The notes beneath the pieces were generated by a model. The model did not search any database and had not been told where the DNA came from. It worked only from the letters and a program-made list of their open reading frames with translations. A program made the position numbers and the translations under genes. This document shows, in pieces, positions 1-13,071 of a stretch of 64,000 bases of DNA. The stretch comes from Panagrolaimus kolymaensis. Its lineage: Eukaryota; Nematoda; Chromadorea; Rhabditida; Panagrolaimidae. The stretch is taken from assembly GCA_028622995.1 (NCBI GenBank), contig JAJQJQ010000076.1, forward strand, positions 62,001 through 126,000. The letters run 5' to 3'. Within the stretch, counting starts at the first letter, position 1. Every line of letters starts with the position of its first letter.

Positions 1-56
1 TTTTCGCCTTTTATTGAGAAAAGCAATTTTTTATAAATAAATAAAAAAAATTTCAG

Positions 57-3000
57 CTTTTAAACCCCAACTTCTTGAAGAACCTGGTGAAATAGAAGCG
101 GTTCTTGGAAAGTCATTTACACTTGAATGCAAATTTTTCGCTTCACCAATTGCAACTGTTACATGGAAAAATCCTAGCCTTCTTGGAAAATCATACACCC
201 AAGAAGTTGATCAACTTGGTGTTGGAAGATTAATCATTGATAGTTAGTTTTTCGAACAAATTTTTAATTTTGTTTACTAATTTTAATTTAATTTTTTTAA
301 GAAGTCGAAGAAAATAATGAAGGCCAATATGAATGTACTGGAGAAAATAAATATGGTACTTCCACGGGTGTTATTTCTTTATTAGTTCGAAGACCTACAG
401 TTTTAACACCTTTCCCAATGTCGAGACAAACTCATCAAGCTGGACAACCTTTGAGGCTTCCATGTCAAGCAGATCACGATGCCAAATTACCTATTACCTA
501 TCGATGGTATGTTGGCGATAAAGCTATTACACCCGAAGATGATGAACATTATGAAATTACTGAAGACAACACTCTTATTGTAAAACTCCCAACTCAATTC
601 GATTCTGCTGAATATAAATGTGTGGCCTCAACAAAATTGGATTCATCAGAACGTAAAATATTTGTTGATATTCAAGATGTTCCTCTTCCTGTTCATTCAG
701 CCTATATTGAACTTTGTGATCCTGAAGATAATGTTGCTAAAATAACATTTAGTCATCTTGAACCCGCTAGCACTGCGGTTCCAGTAAATGAATTTTGGGT
801 TTATTATCAAATTGATCCGGATGTGGATCAAACCAATTGGAAACTTCACCCTGTTCCAGTGGATGCAAGACAAAATGAAGCGGTTGTTGAAAATGAAAGA
901 AGAGTTAAAGGAACCACTACCATCGCCCTCCAACCTTATGGCAGATATGTATTTAAAATAGTTGCAAGAAATGCTGTGGGTGATAGTACTCCAACCATAG
1001 TTAAAAATACCTGTGAAACCAGTCCGAAAACTCCATTCCGTAATCCAAGCAATGTTCGAGTTGAAGGTGTTACACCCGATAATCTCATGGTTTATTGGGA
1101 TCCAATGCAACGAGAAATTTGGAATGGTGGCAAATTTGGTTATACTATTCGATATCGACCAAAAGATGGAGGAGATTGGAAAACGGTGGAAGTTGATGAC
1201 CCATTCGCATCTGAAAAAGCTATAACCTTGGATAAAGAAGATCCATGGCAACCTTATGAAGTTCAAGTGCGCGCAAGAAATGAAAAAGGTGACTCTAATG
1301 TTACTCCCGAAACTATTACTGGTCGAACTGGTGAAGGAATTCCCGGGGTTATTGTTACTGGATTTAGAGTGGATAATATTGCCTCAACTTCTGCTCAATT
1401 TAGTTGGGATCCCGTTGATCCTAATATGGTCAATGGAGATTTTAAAGGTTATAAAATTACTTACTGGTCTGATGATGAAGATGATATGAATGCCTCGGAT
1501 GATAATGATAACAGCCGATTTAGAAGGTCACGTCATCGCCATTCAAAACGAGATGTTTCATCTTCGCGGAAATCAGTAGTATTTTCAAAAACTGCAACTA
1601 TGGGAGATATAGTGGATCTAAAACCAAATACCATGAATTTTGCATATATTACAGTTTTTAATGGACAAAATGATGGCCAACAAAGTGAAACCATAAGTTT
1701 TCGAACTAAAGATGGCTTACCTACAGCTGTTTCTCAACTTCATGCTTTCCCAGTTAATAGTAAATCACCAAGTGAAAAAGGTGTTGTTTTACTTGCATGG
1801 GATGAACCTCGAACAGCTAATGGCCAAATTACTCATTATTCTGTGGTTAAATGTATTTCATCTGATGACGATCCAGTTACAACTGAAAACGTAATATTTT
1901 ATATTAAAAATTTTTTTTCATACTTGATTTAACTAAAAGGCTTTAATATTTATATTTATTTTTTTTAGCAAGAAAAATATTGCAAAGAACCTACCGTATT
2001 TTCACCAGACGTAAAAAGTGCTCGTTTGACTGGTCTTGAACACGAATCTCCATATCGTTTCCATGTTCATGCACATACATCAGCAGGACAAGGCCCACCT
2101 AATTCAGCTGAAATTCATACTTTACCAGCCGTAATGAAATATACATGTAAGTAATGGATTTTCAGAGAAAGAGAAAACTAAAAAAAAAGTGACCAACAAA
2201 TAAAATTTTTCTTTGGACATTTATATGCGCATTTTTTTTGTTGTCGTTTTGCTTTTAATCGAGACCCAGATGCACATCCAATTTTGTTAACATAAGCTTT
2301 AATTAAAACGCAAATCTCAATAGCTGCTAAAAATTATTTTAATATATCCACTCAAAAAAGAAGAAAGATATGTGTCTCTAATGTTTTTCATTTTCATAAT
2401 CAAATTTGCCTTTCTTTTTTTCTTTTTTCAATTTTGGAGAGACACCCAACAAAACTATTTTTCTTTTTTCATTTTATTTATCTTTTTCTGAACGTATTTA
2501 AACATTTGTTCAATAATGGTTGTCGTTGTTGTTGTTGCACGTAAACTATGGATGGAAAAATGGAAAAAAGGAAAAAAGGTTTTTTTGTTCTCAGCTGGAG
2601 GGCTTAAAAAATTTTGTTTTTGGTAGTATGTATAAAAGCAGCTTGCTTCCATCATCATCAAAACTATTCAAAATTCGAGCTTATTTTGAGCAACCAAACA
2701 CACACTCTTTTTTTCTTTTATTTTCCTGGCAACGTCGTCGCTAAAAAGTGCCGCCTTTTTTATTCTTTTGTCCTTAAGTGAGAATAAGATTCAGTCAATG
2801 ACTAGGACCAGCTTTTTTGGACCCAAAAAGCTAGTCTACTCACTTTAGTAGTCTTAAGCAAAAAAAAAAGTGACGGAGCGTTTATTCCATTGCTGCCTGG
2901 CATTAATCTATCTATTGGCTGTCAACAACGACGGATTATAAACTTATTTTGCTTTTATGAATTTTTAATCTCCATTTATTGTTTATTTATTTACCCATAA

Positions 3001-3912
3001 AATCCTGCAACTGTTACAATAAAAAAATAATAATGTCCAAATATGAAAAATTATTCGGTTGCAATAGTCTCAAAAATTTTATATTTAAACTTTTATTTAT
3101 TCATTCCGTAATTTTATTATTTGTTATTGCAGTGGAACCTGAAAGTCCTGACCTTCTTAAAGAATCCATTGGTGATGACCATTTTAATGTAACCCTTATT
3201 CCTGGAGCATATGATGATGAAATTAAAAGACCTGTGGGAAATGATTTTTATATTCGTTATCGAGAAGCAGGCGAAGATAAATGGAGTGAACAACATCCTC
3301 AACCCGATCAATTAACAACTTCAGTGGATGGTCTTCATCCTGGTACTCGATATGAAGTTCAAGTGGTTTCAGTTCAAACTGATGAAGATGGAAAAGTTCA
3401 TGAAACCACATCTCGAACTCATCATATTACCACGACTGGACAAGCTCCAATGAAAGGATATTTATGGGCTTTCTTACTTTTATTATTGATTTTACTATTA
3501 TTGATTTGCATTTGCATTATTTGCTTCTGCACAAGAAAGCGCGGACAAAAATATTTGGTTGCTGAAAAGGAGCGACAACAAGGCCGAGAACCCATTTTGC
3601 CTAAGGATCGAGGATTTGAAGATTATGCTAAACGGTTAGTTTTTTAATTCCGAATTTTTATGGATTTCAAAATAAATGAATAAATTTTTTATAGTGATGA
3701 TGATGAAAAGAAATCTCTCACTGGCGCTAGTAGGGGCGATTCTGAAACGGATTCCATGGCTGAATATGGCGAAGGTGATCCTGGCAGATTTACTGAAGAT
3801 GGTTCTTTTATCGGTTAGTTTCAAAAATTATCTCGACTCAATTTTAAAAAAAACTTTATTTTTAGGTCAATATGGAGCCCAATCTAAAGGTTTAATCAAT
3901 GACAAACCGTAA
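57..3912 (+). CDS. sax-7: SAX-7 / L1CAM-family adhesion molecule, 3' part
   Basis: Exons 57-242, 302-1890, 1969-2146, 3133-3634, 3695-3813 and 3866-3912 join in phase to about 872 codons; the 5' part lies outside the window. SAX-7 is a neuronal and epidermal surface adhesion protein that keeps neurons in position. Visible in order: two Ig domains (Cys, Trp, then GQYEC or AEYKC signatures), about five fibronectin type III domains, one transmembrane helix (LWAFLLLLLILLLLICICII), and a short cytoplasmic tail. The tail ends in FIGQYGAQSKGLINDKP, whose FIGQY is the ankyrin-binding motif of the L1 family; the last intron splits it after FIG. That motif separates SAX-7 from LAD-2, which lacks it. 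The third FN3 domain holds a dibasic cluster (RHSKRD, nt 1519-1554). The 986-nt intron 2147-3132 contains a hairpin. Identity is secure. Confidence 0.93.
2773..2858. repeat. Imperfect inverted repeat in a sax-7 intron
   Basis: The segment begins and ends with CTTAAG. Its arms match in blocks: AAGTGAG, GACTAG and AGCTTTTT on the left, and their complements on the right. It could form a hairpin of roughly 40-nt arms inside the long intron before the juxtamembrane FN3 exon. It may be a MITE remnant or an RNA hairpin; nothing indicates its function. Confidence 0.5.
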
Positions 3913-5311
3913 TTCTTCACAAAAAAAAAACGAATCTCTGTTTTTGTAGTTTTACAAATTGTTTAATTTCTTCTTTATTCTTCATTTATTTTTTGCACTT
4001 TTTTAATATTACGGGTTGCGTAGATTTATTTTTTTACTTTTGTCTTCAATCTTCCTAGTTTCGTGAAGAGATAGGTGTAAAAAACATTGACAAACTTTTT
4101 CATTTTTAAGAAAAAAGTCGCTTTTGGCTCAATTTTTTTTTATTTGATTTTATAATTTTTTTTAGCTTACCGGTGTGCTAATAATTTCTATAAAAATAAT
4201 AAAAGCTCCAGTGGATAACCCAGCTTTTTTGCTTTATACCTTTCAAAATACCCATATAGCTAGAATTTTTTTATTTATAAGTTTTTTTTCAATTTTACAC
4301 ATTCCTTCCTCCAACTTTTCTTTTGATGACTCTTTTTTGTTATATCATAATTGTTTTAATTTTCCTAAAGAAAAAAATATTTTTTGTGATATTTTTAAAC
4401 TAAACTTTTTTTGTTGTTGCTTTAAATTTTTTTTCTCTCATCCTTTAATTCCCATCTAAAAAATGTGCCGTTAAAATGGGATTCACTGCCTTTTCTCAAA
4501 TATTTTTTTCTAAATAACCGTCTTAAGAAAATTAAAATAAAATTTGCCTAAATAATGCGCGTGTAAAAACCGCTGATCAGTTTCTTTATATTTTTTTTAT
4601 GTAATTTTTTTTGTAAACATTTGGCACATTACTGCCGCTGCCGCCACCTGTCCTTCTTCCTTCCATTTTTTTTCGTCTTTGTTTCTTGCATGCCCGGCTT
4701 TTTAAAGCTTCCTCTTTTTTCTATTACTCATTTTTTTGTTGTTGTTATTTTTTTCTCTTTGAAATAGTATAAAAAAAACATTGAAATCAATGATGACAAA
4801 GCAAAAAAAAGAAGGAAACCTTGTGAAATATTTGACGACAAATAAACAAAATTTTGCTCCAAAATAAAATATACATAGAAAAAAAAATGAGAAGAAGTCA
4901 GACATCAAAATCGAAAACAAAATCATCACACCTCATCTCAGCTTTTTTTTATTTTTCCTGCGCTTTCATTTTTTATTTTTTATTATTTTTTGAGTCAATG
5001 TTTTCTTATCGCAGAGACGCCACACTGATTTTTGTGAAATACCGAATGAGTTTATTTAGTTCGTGATCATTAGTTGTGTTGGTGCGTACTGAACGTTCAA
5101 CGTGACCGTCGAAAAGGAAAGAGAAAAAGAAAATAATTAATAGTTCTTTGTGATCATTAATGAACTTCCTCCATATATATAAATATAAAACAATATTTCC
5201 GTTGTACTTGTCCAAAAAATTGATTAAGCAGCGAGGAAGAAAAACATATTTATACTTCCAATAAAATTTATTTTTCTTCCAAATTTTTCTAAGTATTTTT
5301 CAACAAAGAAA
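3913..5311. other. Intergenic: sax-7 3' UTR and upstream region of the LACT gene
   Basis: AT-rich sequence with many T runs and no coding region that can be supported. A TATA-like ATATATATAAATATAAA stretch lies near 5174-5190, about 120 nt before the next start codon. Open frames here are low-complexity Phe/Lys translations of T and A runs. Confidence 0.6.
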
Positions 5312-6875
5312 ATGAATGCAGCAACTAAAAGTTCCGTTCATTTTAAAGCTTCAACATTTTGTTTTTTGTTGTTTGTGGCAGCCCTCCATATTTTTACATT
5401 TGTAATTATGCCAATTTATTATGGCCGAATTGAAAAGGCTCATGGTTTTGTAAATAACCAATTTACGGGTGTTCAAAAAGTTTTTGAGTAAGTTTTTTTC
5501 TTTCTTTTTTTTTGTCGGAGAGAAATATTTTTTTAATTGCATTTATTTTATTTTTTGCAGAAAAAATTTTCTTGATGGCTTTGAAAGAGATGGAGCAAAT
5601 TTTGCAGTTTTTCATAAAAATAAAGCCGTCGTTAATTTATGGGCTGGAAATGCTGATTCCAAGTTGGGTAAAGCATGGACCCAACAAACTCGAAGTATAT
5701 TATTTTCTGTGACAAAGGTAAATTTTGAAATTATATTTTTCTTTGATTTTTTTACGAAAGCATGTTTATGTTTTTTTAGCCTTTGAGCGGGTTGTGCATT
5801 GCAATGTTAGTTGATCGAGGATATTTAAATTATGAAGACCCTGTTTCTCTTTATTGGCCTGAATTTGGTCAAAATGGAAAAGAAAATACTACTATTAAAC
5901 AAATAATGGACCATGAAGTAAGAAAAAAATTTGCATGATTGTTTCCTTTTTTATTTTTTTTTCCAATTTTTCTAGGCTGGCTTGCCTTACATCGAAGACG
6001 ATATAAGTCTTGAAGATGCACAAGGAAATTCAACCGAAGTTCTCCGGAAATTAGCTTCAGCTAAGCCTTTATGGGTTCCTGGCACGGCAACCGGATATCA
6101 TCCAGTTACATATGGATGGTTAATAGATGGAATCGTTCGAGGCGCAGATCCAAAACATCGAACACTAAAACAATTTTTTAAAGAAGAAATTGCTCAACCT
6201 TTTGGACTTGATATTGATATTGGAAGTGAACCAAGTGAAACCCATAGAAATACATATTTTACTCAACCTTCACTCAAAGAATACATTAGAGATATAATTA
6301 TTGACCCTCGAATTCTTCCAATGTTAATGTTAATTAAGCTTCAACATCCTGAAGCAGTGATAAATAAAGTTGCAAAAAATACTAAATTTTTGGATATCGA
6401 TTTGGATGATTTTCCATTTAATGATCCAACAATTCAAGAATTAAGTATTGGATCAGCCACCGGTGTTTCAAATGCTTATAATTTGGCTCGTTTATTTTCG
6501 CTTGTAACCGAAGGTCAAATTTTATCGCCTCCAATGTTAGCCAAAATTTCAAGGCCCTCTTTGGAAACATGGCATATCGAAAAAACTGTTATTTATCCTG
6601 TGATGAAAGGCCATGGATTTTTTTATGAATATCATCCAAGTCATTCAGTAAGAAAATTTTTTAACTTTGTTTTAAATTCTTTCCCAATATAATTTTTGTA
6701 GGGTCGATATACTTTTGGCCACCCAGGCTATGGTTGTCAAGGACTTTACATTGATAAGGAAAATGAACTTGTTATTGTATATTTGTCAAATAGCATTAAA
6801 ACCGCTACAAGTTATCTATGTTTGCCGTACAAAAGGTTAATTGAAGAATCATATCGGTCCATTCGCAAGCAATAA
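5312..6875 (+). CDS. LACT family serine beta-lactamase-like hydrolase
   Basis: Exons 5312-5487, 5561-5717, 5780-5917, 5976-6647 and 6702-6875 give 438 aa. The N terminus (about residues 18-38) is a hydrophobic signal anchor, so the enzyme is probably membrane-bound with its catalytic domain on the lumenal or outer side. The fold is that of class C beta-lactamases and penicillin-binding esterases. SVTK at the end of exon 2 is the catalytic SxxK; a TYGW segment sits where the YxN-type motif is expected; HPGYG near the C terminus matches the KTG-box position (HxG in this subfamily). Nematodes have several lact genes related to mammalian LACTB and LACTBL, and their substrates are mostly unknown. 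The start is the first ATG in frame with the anchor. Which family member it matches cannot be told. Confidence 0.87.
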
Positions 6876-7742
6876 TTCCACTAACGAGCTTCTTTGTCTG
6901 TTGCTTTTCATCTTCTTTTTTTTCTGTACAATTTTGTTTTTTAACCTAATTTTATGTTCCTTTCTTCTTTACTCAAATGTTTATGACGGGTATTCTCACC
7001 AAATTTTTTTATCTTTGTATTTTTTGTTTTCATTGTTTTTTGTACCAAAAGTAAAGTATTTTATGATAAGCAAACAACGCGAACACAAAACTAAAACATC
7101 GGTCATTTTTGACAACGATGAAAGGCATAAAGTTTATTCATTTGATTACAGACATTGTACGATAAAAGTTCATGGTTACTGGTAACAAAAAAAGAAAGAA
7201 AAAATCATCACTTTTTAATCGCTTTTGACAACAGAAACATTGTAGGCAAAAAACCTCTTTCAAAATAAAAATTAAAAGAATTTATTTTAAATTTTCAAGA
7301 GTCGAACTTTATAACAAACAAATATTCTTAGATCTCGAGTTAAATGGAATTTAAAACAAATTTATTACTTGAAAATTTTGTTAAAAATTTAATGAATAAA
7401 AACGTTCAACGCTCTGCAGTTTCCTATATTTTAAGTATCAAACATGGTAGTAGTAATACCAAGCAACAAAAATTTTTATGGAAGTTTTCAAAGGCAATGG
7501 ATACTTTTTCAGATATCCTTTAAAAAATTTTTGAATCTTTATTAAGTGATATGTTTGAGATTAATTTTTAAAGGTCAGGGTTTCCCTCAAATTTTCAAAG
7601 ATGACGATTAAATGTTTTTGTTTTATTTTGCTGAAAATTTGTTTCTTGAGTTTTCTATTTTTTATAATTTTTATTATCATGATTTTTTCATTAAGATATA
7701 TAATAAATACATTTTCCCAGGCCCAAATAAATAATATATAAA
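6876..7742. other. Intergenic between convergent genes
   Basis: 3' flanks of the LACT gene (+) and cogc-8 (-). The frame open from 6841 to 7185 is the out-of-frame continuation of the LACT terminal exon and is not considered coding. Several AATAAA-type signals occur in the AT-rich sequence; nothing else is seen. Confidence 0.55.
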
Positions 7743-10382
7743 TTAATCTGCTTTTTCATTTTCATTATCTGATTCCCAACCCCATTTTTCTTCTGCTGTT
7801 CGATGGTTAGTTGGTATCTCGTCCATTACGATATTTTGCGGTGGTAAAATAGCGTCGTTTGTTTCAACAAAGTTAACAAATGCATCTTGTTGATCTGGAT
7901 TTAAAACAGCGGGAGAAATTTGCGGTGTTTTTGTTCGATCAAAAGCATCTCCATTTTGGAATGAATTTGGTGATGTTTTTAGAGTAATTGGCGAGACATT
8001 ATTTGGTGATGGCACGAAGTTAATATCCTCAGTGTTCGTCGTTGTTACTTGAAGTTCGGGCGTTTTACTTTGATCATTCATGTCGCCATTAGCCGTAGCT
8101 TCTTCATTCTGAATTTCATGTTGTTCTCCTCCCACATTTTGTTGTTCCAAATTTTGGGCCTCGTGATTTTTATTTTCCTCTTTTGTTGCATGTTGTGTTT
8201 CTGGCTCTTGAGAAGCCCTTCCGGTAAAAGCCTTTTCAAACCTTTGATTAAGTTCCTTGGTTTTTGTTTCATTTGTTTTTTCTTTTTCCACTTCGGGTTG
8301 CTCAACTTCATCATGCCAAAGCGATTGCATTTGTGAAGCAAAGGTGGAGGCAAACATTCCAAATTTGGATTCAGGTTTTGCATCATCTGCATTTACCATT
8401 TCCCCATCTTCCGGATTTTCGTTTGCTTGGCTACCATTTGGCAGTGTCCCATTACTGTTAAAAATAATCGAATATAAAAACATTAAAAAAAGTTTAAAAA
8501 AAAATACCCATCATGGATGCCATTTTCTTCTTTATGCTCTTTAGGTGGGGTGGGTTCATAAGCAGCACAATCTAATTTAAATTCAAAAGGTTCAACTGCC
8601 TCATTTTCATCTCTGAATCGCCACTTTTCTTGCAAAGGCAATGAAAAGCTTGATTTAAAATGAGTTTGCATAAATGGAACGAAATGTTCAATAACAATTC
8701 GAGAAGCACGTTTAGCTAAAATTGCATCTTCGTCAGATTCTAAGAAACCATCAATCCATGAAAGCAATTGATTGAAAGAATTAACTAAAGTCTCGTATAA
8801 ATCATTAATCTAAAAATTTTGGGATAAAGATGTGAATATTTAAATTTCTAGGAAACCTGATTAACACCAAGTTGATGTCGAAGATCATTAAGAGCTGTAA
8901 TAACTTCATTTGCATATGCAACTAAATCATCCCAAGCTATCATATCTAATGGAAGAGAAGCGGCTTCCATGGCATTATTTTGAATTAATCCTGAACGAGC
9001 CATTTCAACTATTTCTGAATCAACCAAGTGAATAACTTTTTTCGAAATTAAACTAAAAAACTTTTGTAACTAAAAATCCTGATTTTTTTGGATAAGTCTT
9101 ACTTGTGTAATGCAATGGCAACCTTTTCTTTGAAAGTCCTAGTTTCAACTGTTCGAAGTTCTTCCAAAATTAAAGAACGAAAATCCAATCCCATTCGACC
9201 AAAACTTGAAGCAAAACTCATCAATTTTTCTCTCAATGCTTCATAATTTATTTTTGTAATAGTGCAATTTCGAATGTGTTCAAATAAATGCTCCAAATTT
9301 TTATGTGCCCAAGCTTGAAGATGATAGCTTTGAGAACTTCCTGTCCACCGCTCCCATCTTGGATCATGGGTAGTAACCATGCGGCGATGAGATTCAGTAT
9401 CAGGAAAAACAGCCAAATAAAGCACCATCGTGTCGTACATGCAATCCCGATAAATATCCATAATTTTATAAATATAATCATCTTTTGACATGGCTTTAGT
9501 AACTTGAGAATCAAGAAATACATCTCGATATTGAAGAATAGAAACTCGAAGTTGGGTATTTGAAATATATGGAATTTTTCGAATATTATTTACAACTTGA
9601 ATCGAACGGGATAAATCAATGGGGCCAGAAAATTTATTAAATAATTCATCAAGAAGTCCATGGCGAGCTTCAATAACAAAATCCACAGGTTTCTAAAAAT
9701 GGGGGATAAAAGAAACAAAAATAAAGAAGAAAAAACCTTGATCATGGGCTGTTGATAAAGACGAGAATGTTTTAAATTTACTGCAAAATCAGTTAAAGCA
9801 AAAGCAGCTTCATATTCTCCGGAACGAATGCATTGATGCATCATCTAAAAAATATATTATATTTTTTTACAACTCAAAATTGAGAAATAAAAATAGTATT
9901 TTACTTTTGGCATATCCAAAATCTTCCATAACAGATTATCTCGATTATTTACGGTTGCAGAACTATCATATTCTTTATGGAATTCTTTAGTTTTATCTGC
10001 AAAGGTTTTAATGCCTCCAGTAAGAGTGGGCATATTTTCTTTTATGCTTGTTACATTACTGTGAATGTTAGAAAACTAAAATATTTGTTTTTTACCTTTT
10101 TTTCTTGTGCGAAATAAAAAAATTCATACCATTTTCTTACAATGCTCGGCTGTTCTTCCAGCATCAGCATAAGTTCGATAATTATTAAATGCTAAATCAC
10201 TGATTTCATTGCTAAGGTGGCTAATTCGTGAACTCAATCCAGTTCGTTGAGATGCTAAAATAAAAATTAAACAACATCTTCAAAAAGTAAAAACAAAACA
10301 AACAAATTTCAGATAAATTTAATTGTTGGATATCCTTTTCAATTGAAGCTATTTCGCCTAATTGTTCGTCATACCCTTCCAT
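7743..10382 (-). CDS. cogc-8: Conserved oligomeric Golgi complex subunit 8
   Basis: Exons on the minus strand: 10304-10382, 10130-10254, 9905-10075, 9737-9844, 9103-9692, 8857-9052, 8508-8809 and 7743-8454, about 760 aa. COG8 is a lobe-B subunit of the COG tethering complex, which acts in retrograde traffic within the Golgi. Family segments are easy to see: DLAFNNYRTYADAGRTAEHC near the N terminus, CIRSGEYEAAFALTDFA, RKIPYISNTQLRVSILQYRD, and MGLDFRSLILEELRTVETRT in the middle. Compared with human COG8 the first 50 or so residues are absent, so an upstream exon may be missed. The last exon encodes about 235 residues of acidic, low-complexity tail (Glu, Asn and Gln rich), longer than in vertebrate COG8. 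Confidence 0.9.
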
Positions 10383-10826
10383 TCTTTTCTTCTTAACCTT
10401 AAATAAATTATATTAAAAAGTTAGCTACTTTTATGCTGCCACGTATCACACGATTATAAAATTTCAAAAGAAAAATAGAAAAATACGATTCTATCGATAA
10501 AATACGAGGTTAAATGATAGACACGATACACTAATGGTGTCAATTCTTAATCTTATAAATTATATTAATTTTTTAAGACTATGATATTTTTATACAAACT
10601 TATCATAATTAATTCAAGTAAAGCTAGTAGATGTGAAAAAAAGCGTGGATTTTCATTATGTGACATAATACCAAAAAAGTTTTAATTATCAAAGTTTAAA
10701 CTTTTTTTTAATTGTTTATTCCAATATCAATTTTTGGCAAACTTAAATTTATTAAAAAAGCGTAAATTTTACACGAAATTGCAAATAATACAAATGAGAA
10801 AATGAGACCTTTATAGTTTTTTTGCA
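10383..10826. other. Intergenic between cogc-8 and collagen gene
   Basis: About 440 nt with no open frame of note. On the minus strand a TTTATTTAAG motif just before the cogc-8 ATG could be a cis- or trans-splice acceptor. Confidence 0.5.
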
Positions 10827-12076
10827 TTAATAACCTGGTTGCGTTCTTGGAAGAGGACAATGAGAACAATCTCCTTTCTCTCCTATAATTTTAAATTTGA
10901 TAATTATAACCGATATTTATTTAAAATTGTTACCTGGCGTTCCAGGTTTGCCAACATGCCCAGCTCTACCATGGCTACCCGGATTTCCAGGGCCGCCAGG
11001 GGTACCTTGAGGTCCAGCAGGTCCTGTTTCACCTTCTTTCCCTGGATGTCCAGGAGCACCACGTTCACCAACTTTTCCTAGAACACCTGGAACTCCAGCG
11101 GGTCCAGCTGGACCATCAACCAATTTTTTTCCACCTGGTCTACCAGTAAGGCCTGGTGGCCCTTCATCTCCTTCAGGTCCTTAAAGGATAAAACTTTAAA
11201 ATGCATTTCAAAAGAAAAATTATACCTGAAGGTCCAGGAGGTCCACAAGGTCCTCTTTGACCTTTCCTTCCATGAGTTCCGGCTTGACCATGCTTCCCAT
11301 TAGATCCATGTTCGCCTTTCAACCCTGGGATTCCTGGTGGACCTGCAGGTGCTTGAGGACAATCAAAGCACCAATCTATTTTAGGTTTGGGTGGTTGTTT
11401 TGCTGGGTTCCCATTTAGGCCATTATGACCAGGTTGACCATCTTCTCCATCCAAACCTGGTTCTCCTACAGGTCCTGGATCACCAGCAAGTCCATAAGCG
11501 CAACTGCAGCATGGTCTTTGAATTTTATGAACATCAAATTCGCCATCTTTACCACGACCAGGGAAATTCTAAATTAAAAAAGAAATAATAAAAAATTATA
11601 AAAAAAGTGAAAAGAAAGCATACAACATGGAAAATATTTTTCTTTGCATCGTCATCGAGTTCATTTTGGGTATCGCCTCTTTTAGCCCTCTGTAAATATG
11701 TAGGGCGTTTTTCAATTTCAGTTATCAATAGATTTGATCGAGTATGACAAAATTCAATATCGCTCTAAAAGTTTTAACAATAAAAAAAGCTAATTTAAAA
11801 AAAAGAAAGAAAAAAATACAATTAATTCAGAATCAAGTTGTTGAATTTTAGTAAAAACAAATGGAACAACGAAAATAGCGGTTGCCACACAAATTGTGCC
11901 AATGAGAATGCTTACAGAAGCTATCTGGAAAATTATTTTTATCTCAAGTTCCAAAAAATTTTTTTAGATAAACTTACTTTTTTAATAAGTTCAGCTTCTC
12001 TCAAAAGTACAAGTCGATAACTATCATCCTCCACCATAATTTTTTTATCGCTACTATTGTCAGCGGCTGCCGACAT
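10827..12076 (-). CDS. Nematode cuticle collagen
   Basis: Exons 11978-12076, 11820-11924, 11624-11764, 11226-11568, 10934-11179 and 10827-10882 (minus strand) give 329 aa. This is a secreted structural collagen of the cuticle. Residues 1-33 are cytoplasmic; exon 2 is the transmembrane N-terminal collagen domain (SVSILIGTICVATAIFVVPF); exon 3 contains a basic RAKRGD site matching the conserved furin-type processing site of cuticle collagens. Cys-rich linkers (CCSCAYG, WCFDCP, GDCSHC) separate three Gly-X-Y blocks. The short last exon encodes GEKGDCSHCPLPRTQPGY. Gly-X-Y codons are nearly all GGx-CCx and make this region GC-richer than its neighbours. The family is clear; the exact col, dpy or rol orthologue is not. 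Confidence 0.93.
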
Positions 12077-13071
12077 AGTCGCCAAATATTTTCAAGCTGA
12101 TTGCGTAAAACCAAAAAAAAGAAAAGAAAATAAAGATGACATTGTTAACCGCTTTCGGTAATTGAAAAAGAACTCGTTTTTATGTGGTTCATCCCAAATA
12201 AGTATCTTAGCAAATGAGAATAGAAGTTTAACTTTTATCTCGATATCCCCTTGGGCAATTGGCTATGATAAATAAATAATGAATTATTTGTTGCGTAAAG
12301 TGTTATTTAGAGAAAATAAAATAAAATTGAAAGCAGTTGTTTGATTGAAAATGTTATGTAATATTCGCTCATATCATAATCACATGGAAAAGGTTTCGAA
12401 TGATTTTTCAAACAAAAAATGCAAGAAAAAAATATCAAGCCTTGATCTAAATTTTTAAAATCAAATTTTTTTTAAATGTGTGATCCAAATAACAAAGAAC
12501 AGAAAAGTAAAACGTTCGCATTCTTATAACTTTAATGGAATAAAGAGCATTTTGAAATTGTATATTATTAAAAAATTAATTATCGCAATAAAAGGATTTT
12601 TACCAACAAAATCAAATGTTTTTACTCAATGAGAAATGCTTTGTGTTTCAAAACTTTGCAAAACAATAAAAAAATATTTAATTACATTATCCCTTTTTTC
12701 ATTATATTTTAAAAATTAGCGGTCCTCTATCAACCAAAAGAAATGGTAAATTTTTATTTTGCATAACTTATTTTTCGAAACTTTCTTTATGAGTCTTTCC
12801 AGCGCCCTTTTTATGTTTGAACCAAATGGATAAGTTCCGTTATTTTTTTCTTCTTCTTTACTTAATGAGATTTTGTTCGTCCGATCAATAATAATACTAC
12901 TGCCATCTCTGCAGCTGTCTTACATAGGTCAGTGAGTGAAAAAAAAAATTTTTTTAGCCGCGCAAATCTTTTTTCTATTATTGTTTTTGTCTTTGTCTGT
13001 TGTTTGTGGTTCCTCTAACTTTCACTCATTTTTTTGTGCCACTTTTTTTAAAATTATTTATTAAATCGACA
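12077..13071. other. Intergenic, divergent promoter region
   Basis: Separates the collagen gene (-) from an orphan gene (+). AT-rich with long A/T runs. No coding, RNA or repeat feature is supported. Confidence 0.5.

Noticed and set aside
697..1266. 189-codon minus-strand frame inside sax-7
   Set aside because: It is the antisense shadow of the FN3 exon, whose plus-strand reading has clear domain signatures.
4175..4459. 94-codon plus frame after sax-7
   Set aside because: Phe/Ile/Ser low complexity from T-rich DNA; no family resemblance or splice partner.
8049..8544. Plus-strand frames opposite the cogc-8 tail
   Set aside because: Shadows of the Glu-rich exon, which continues COG8 in phase.
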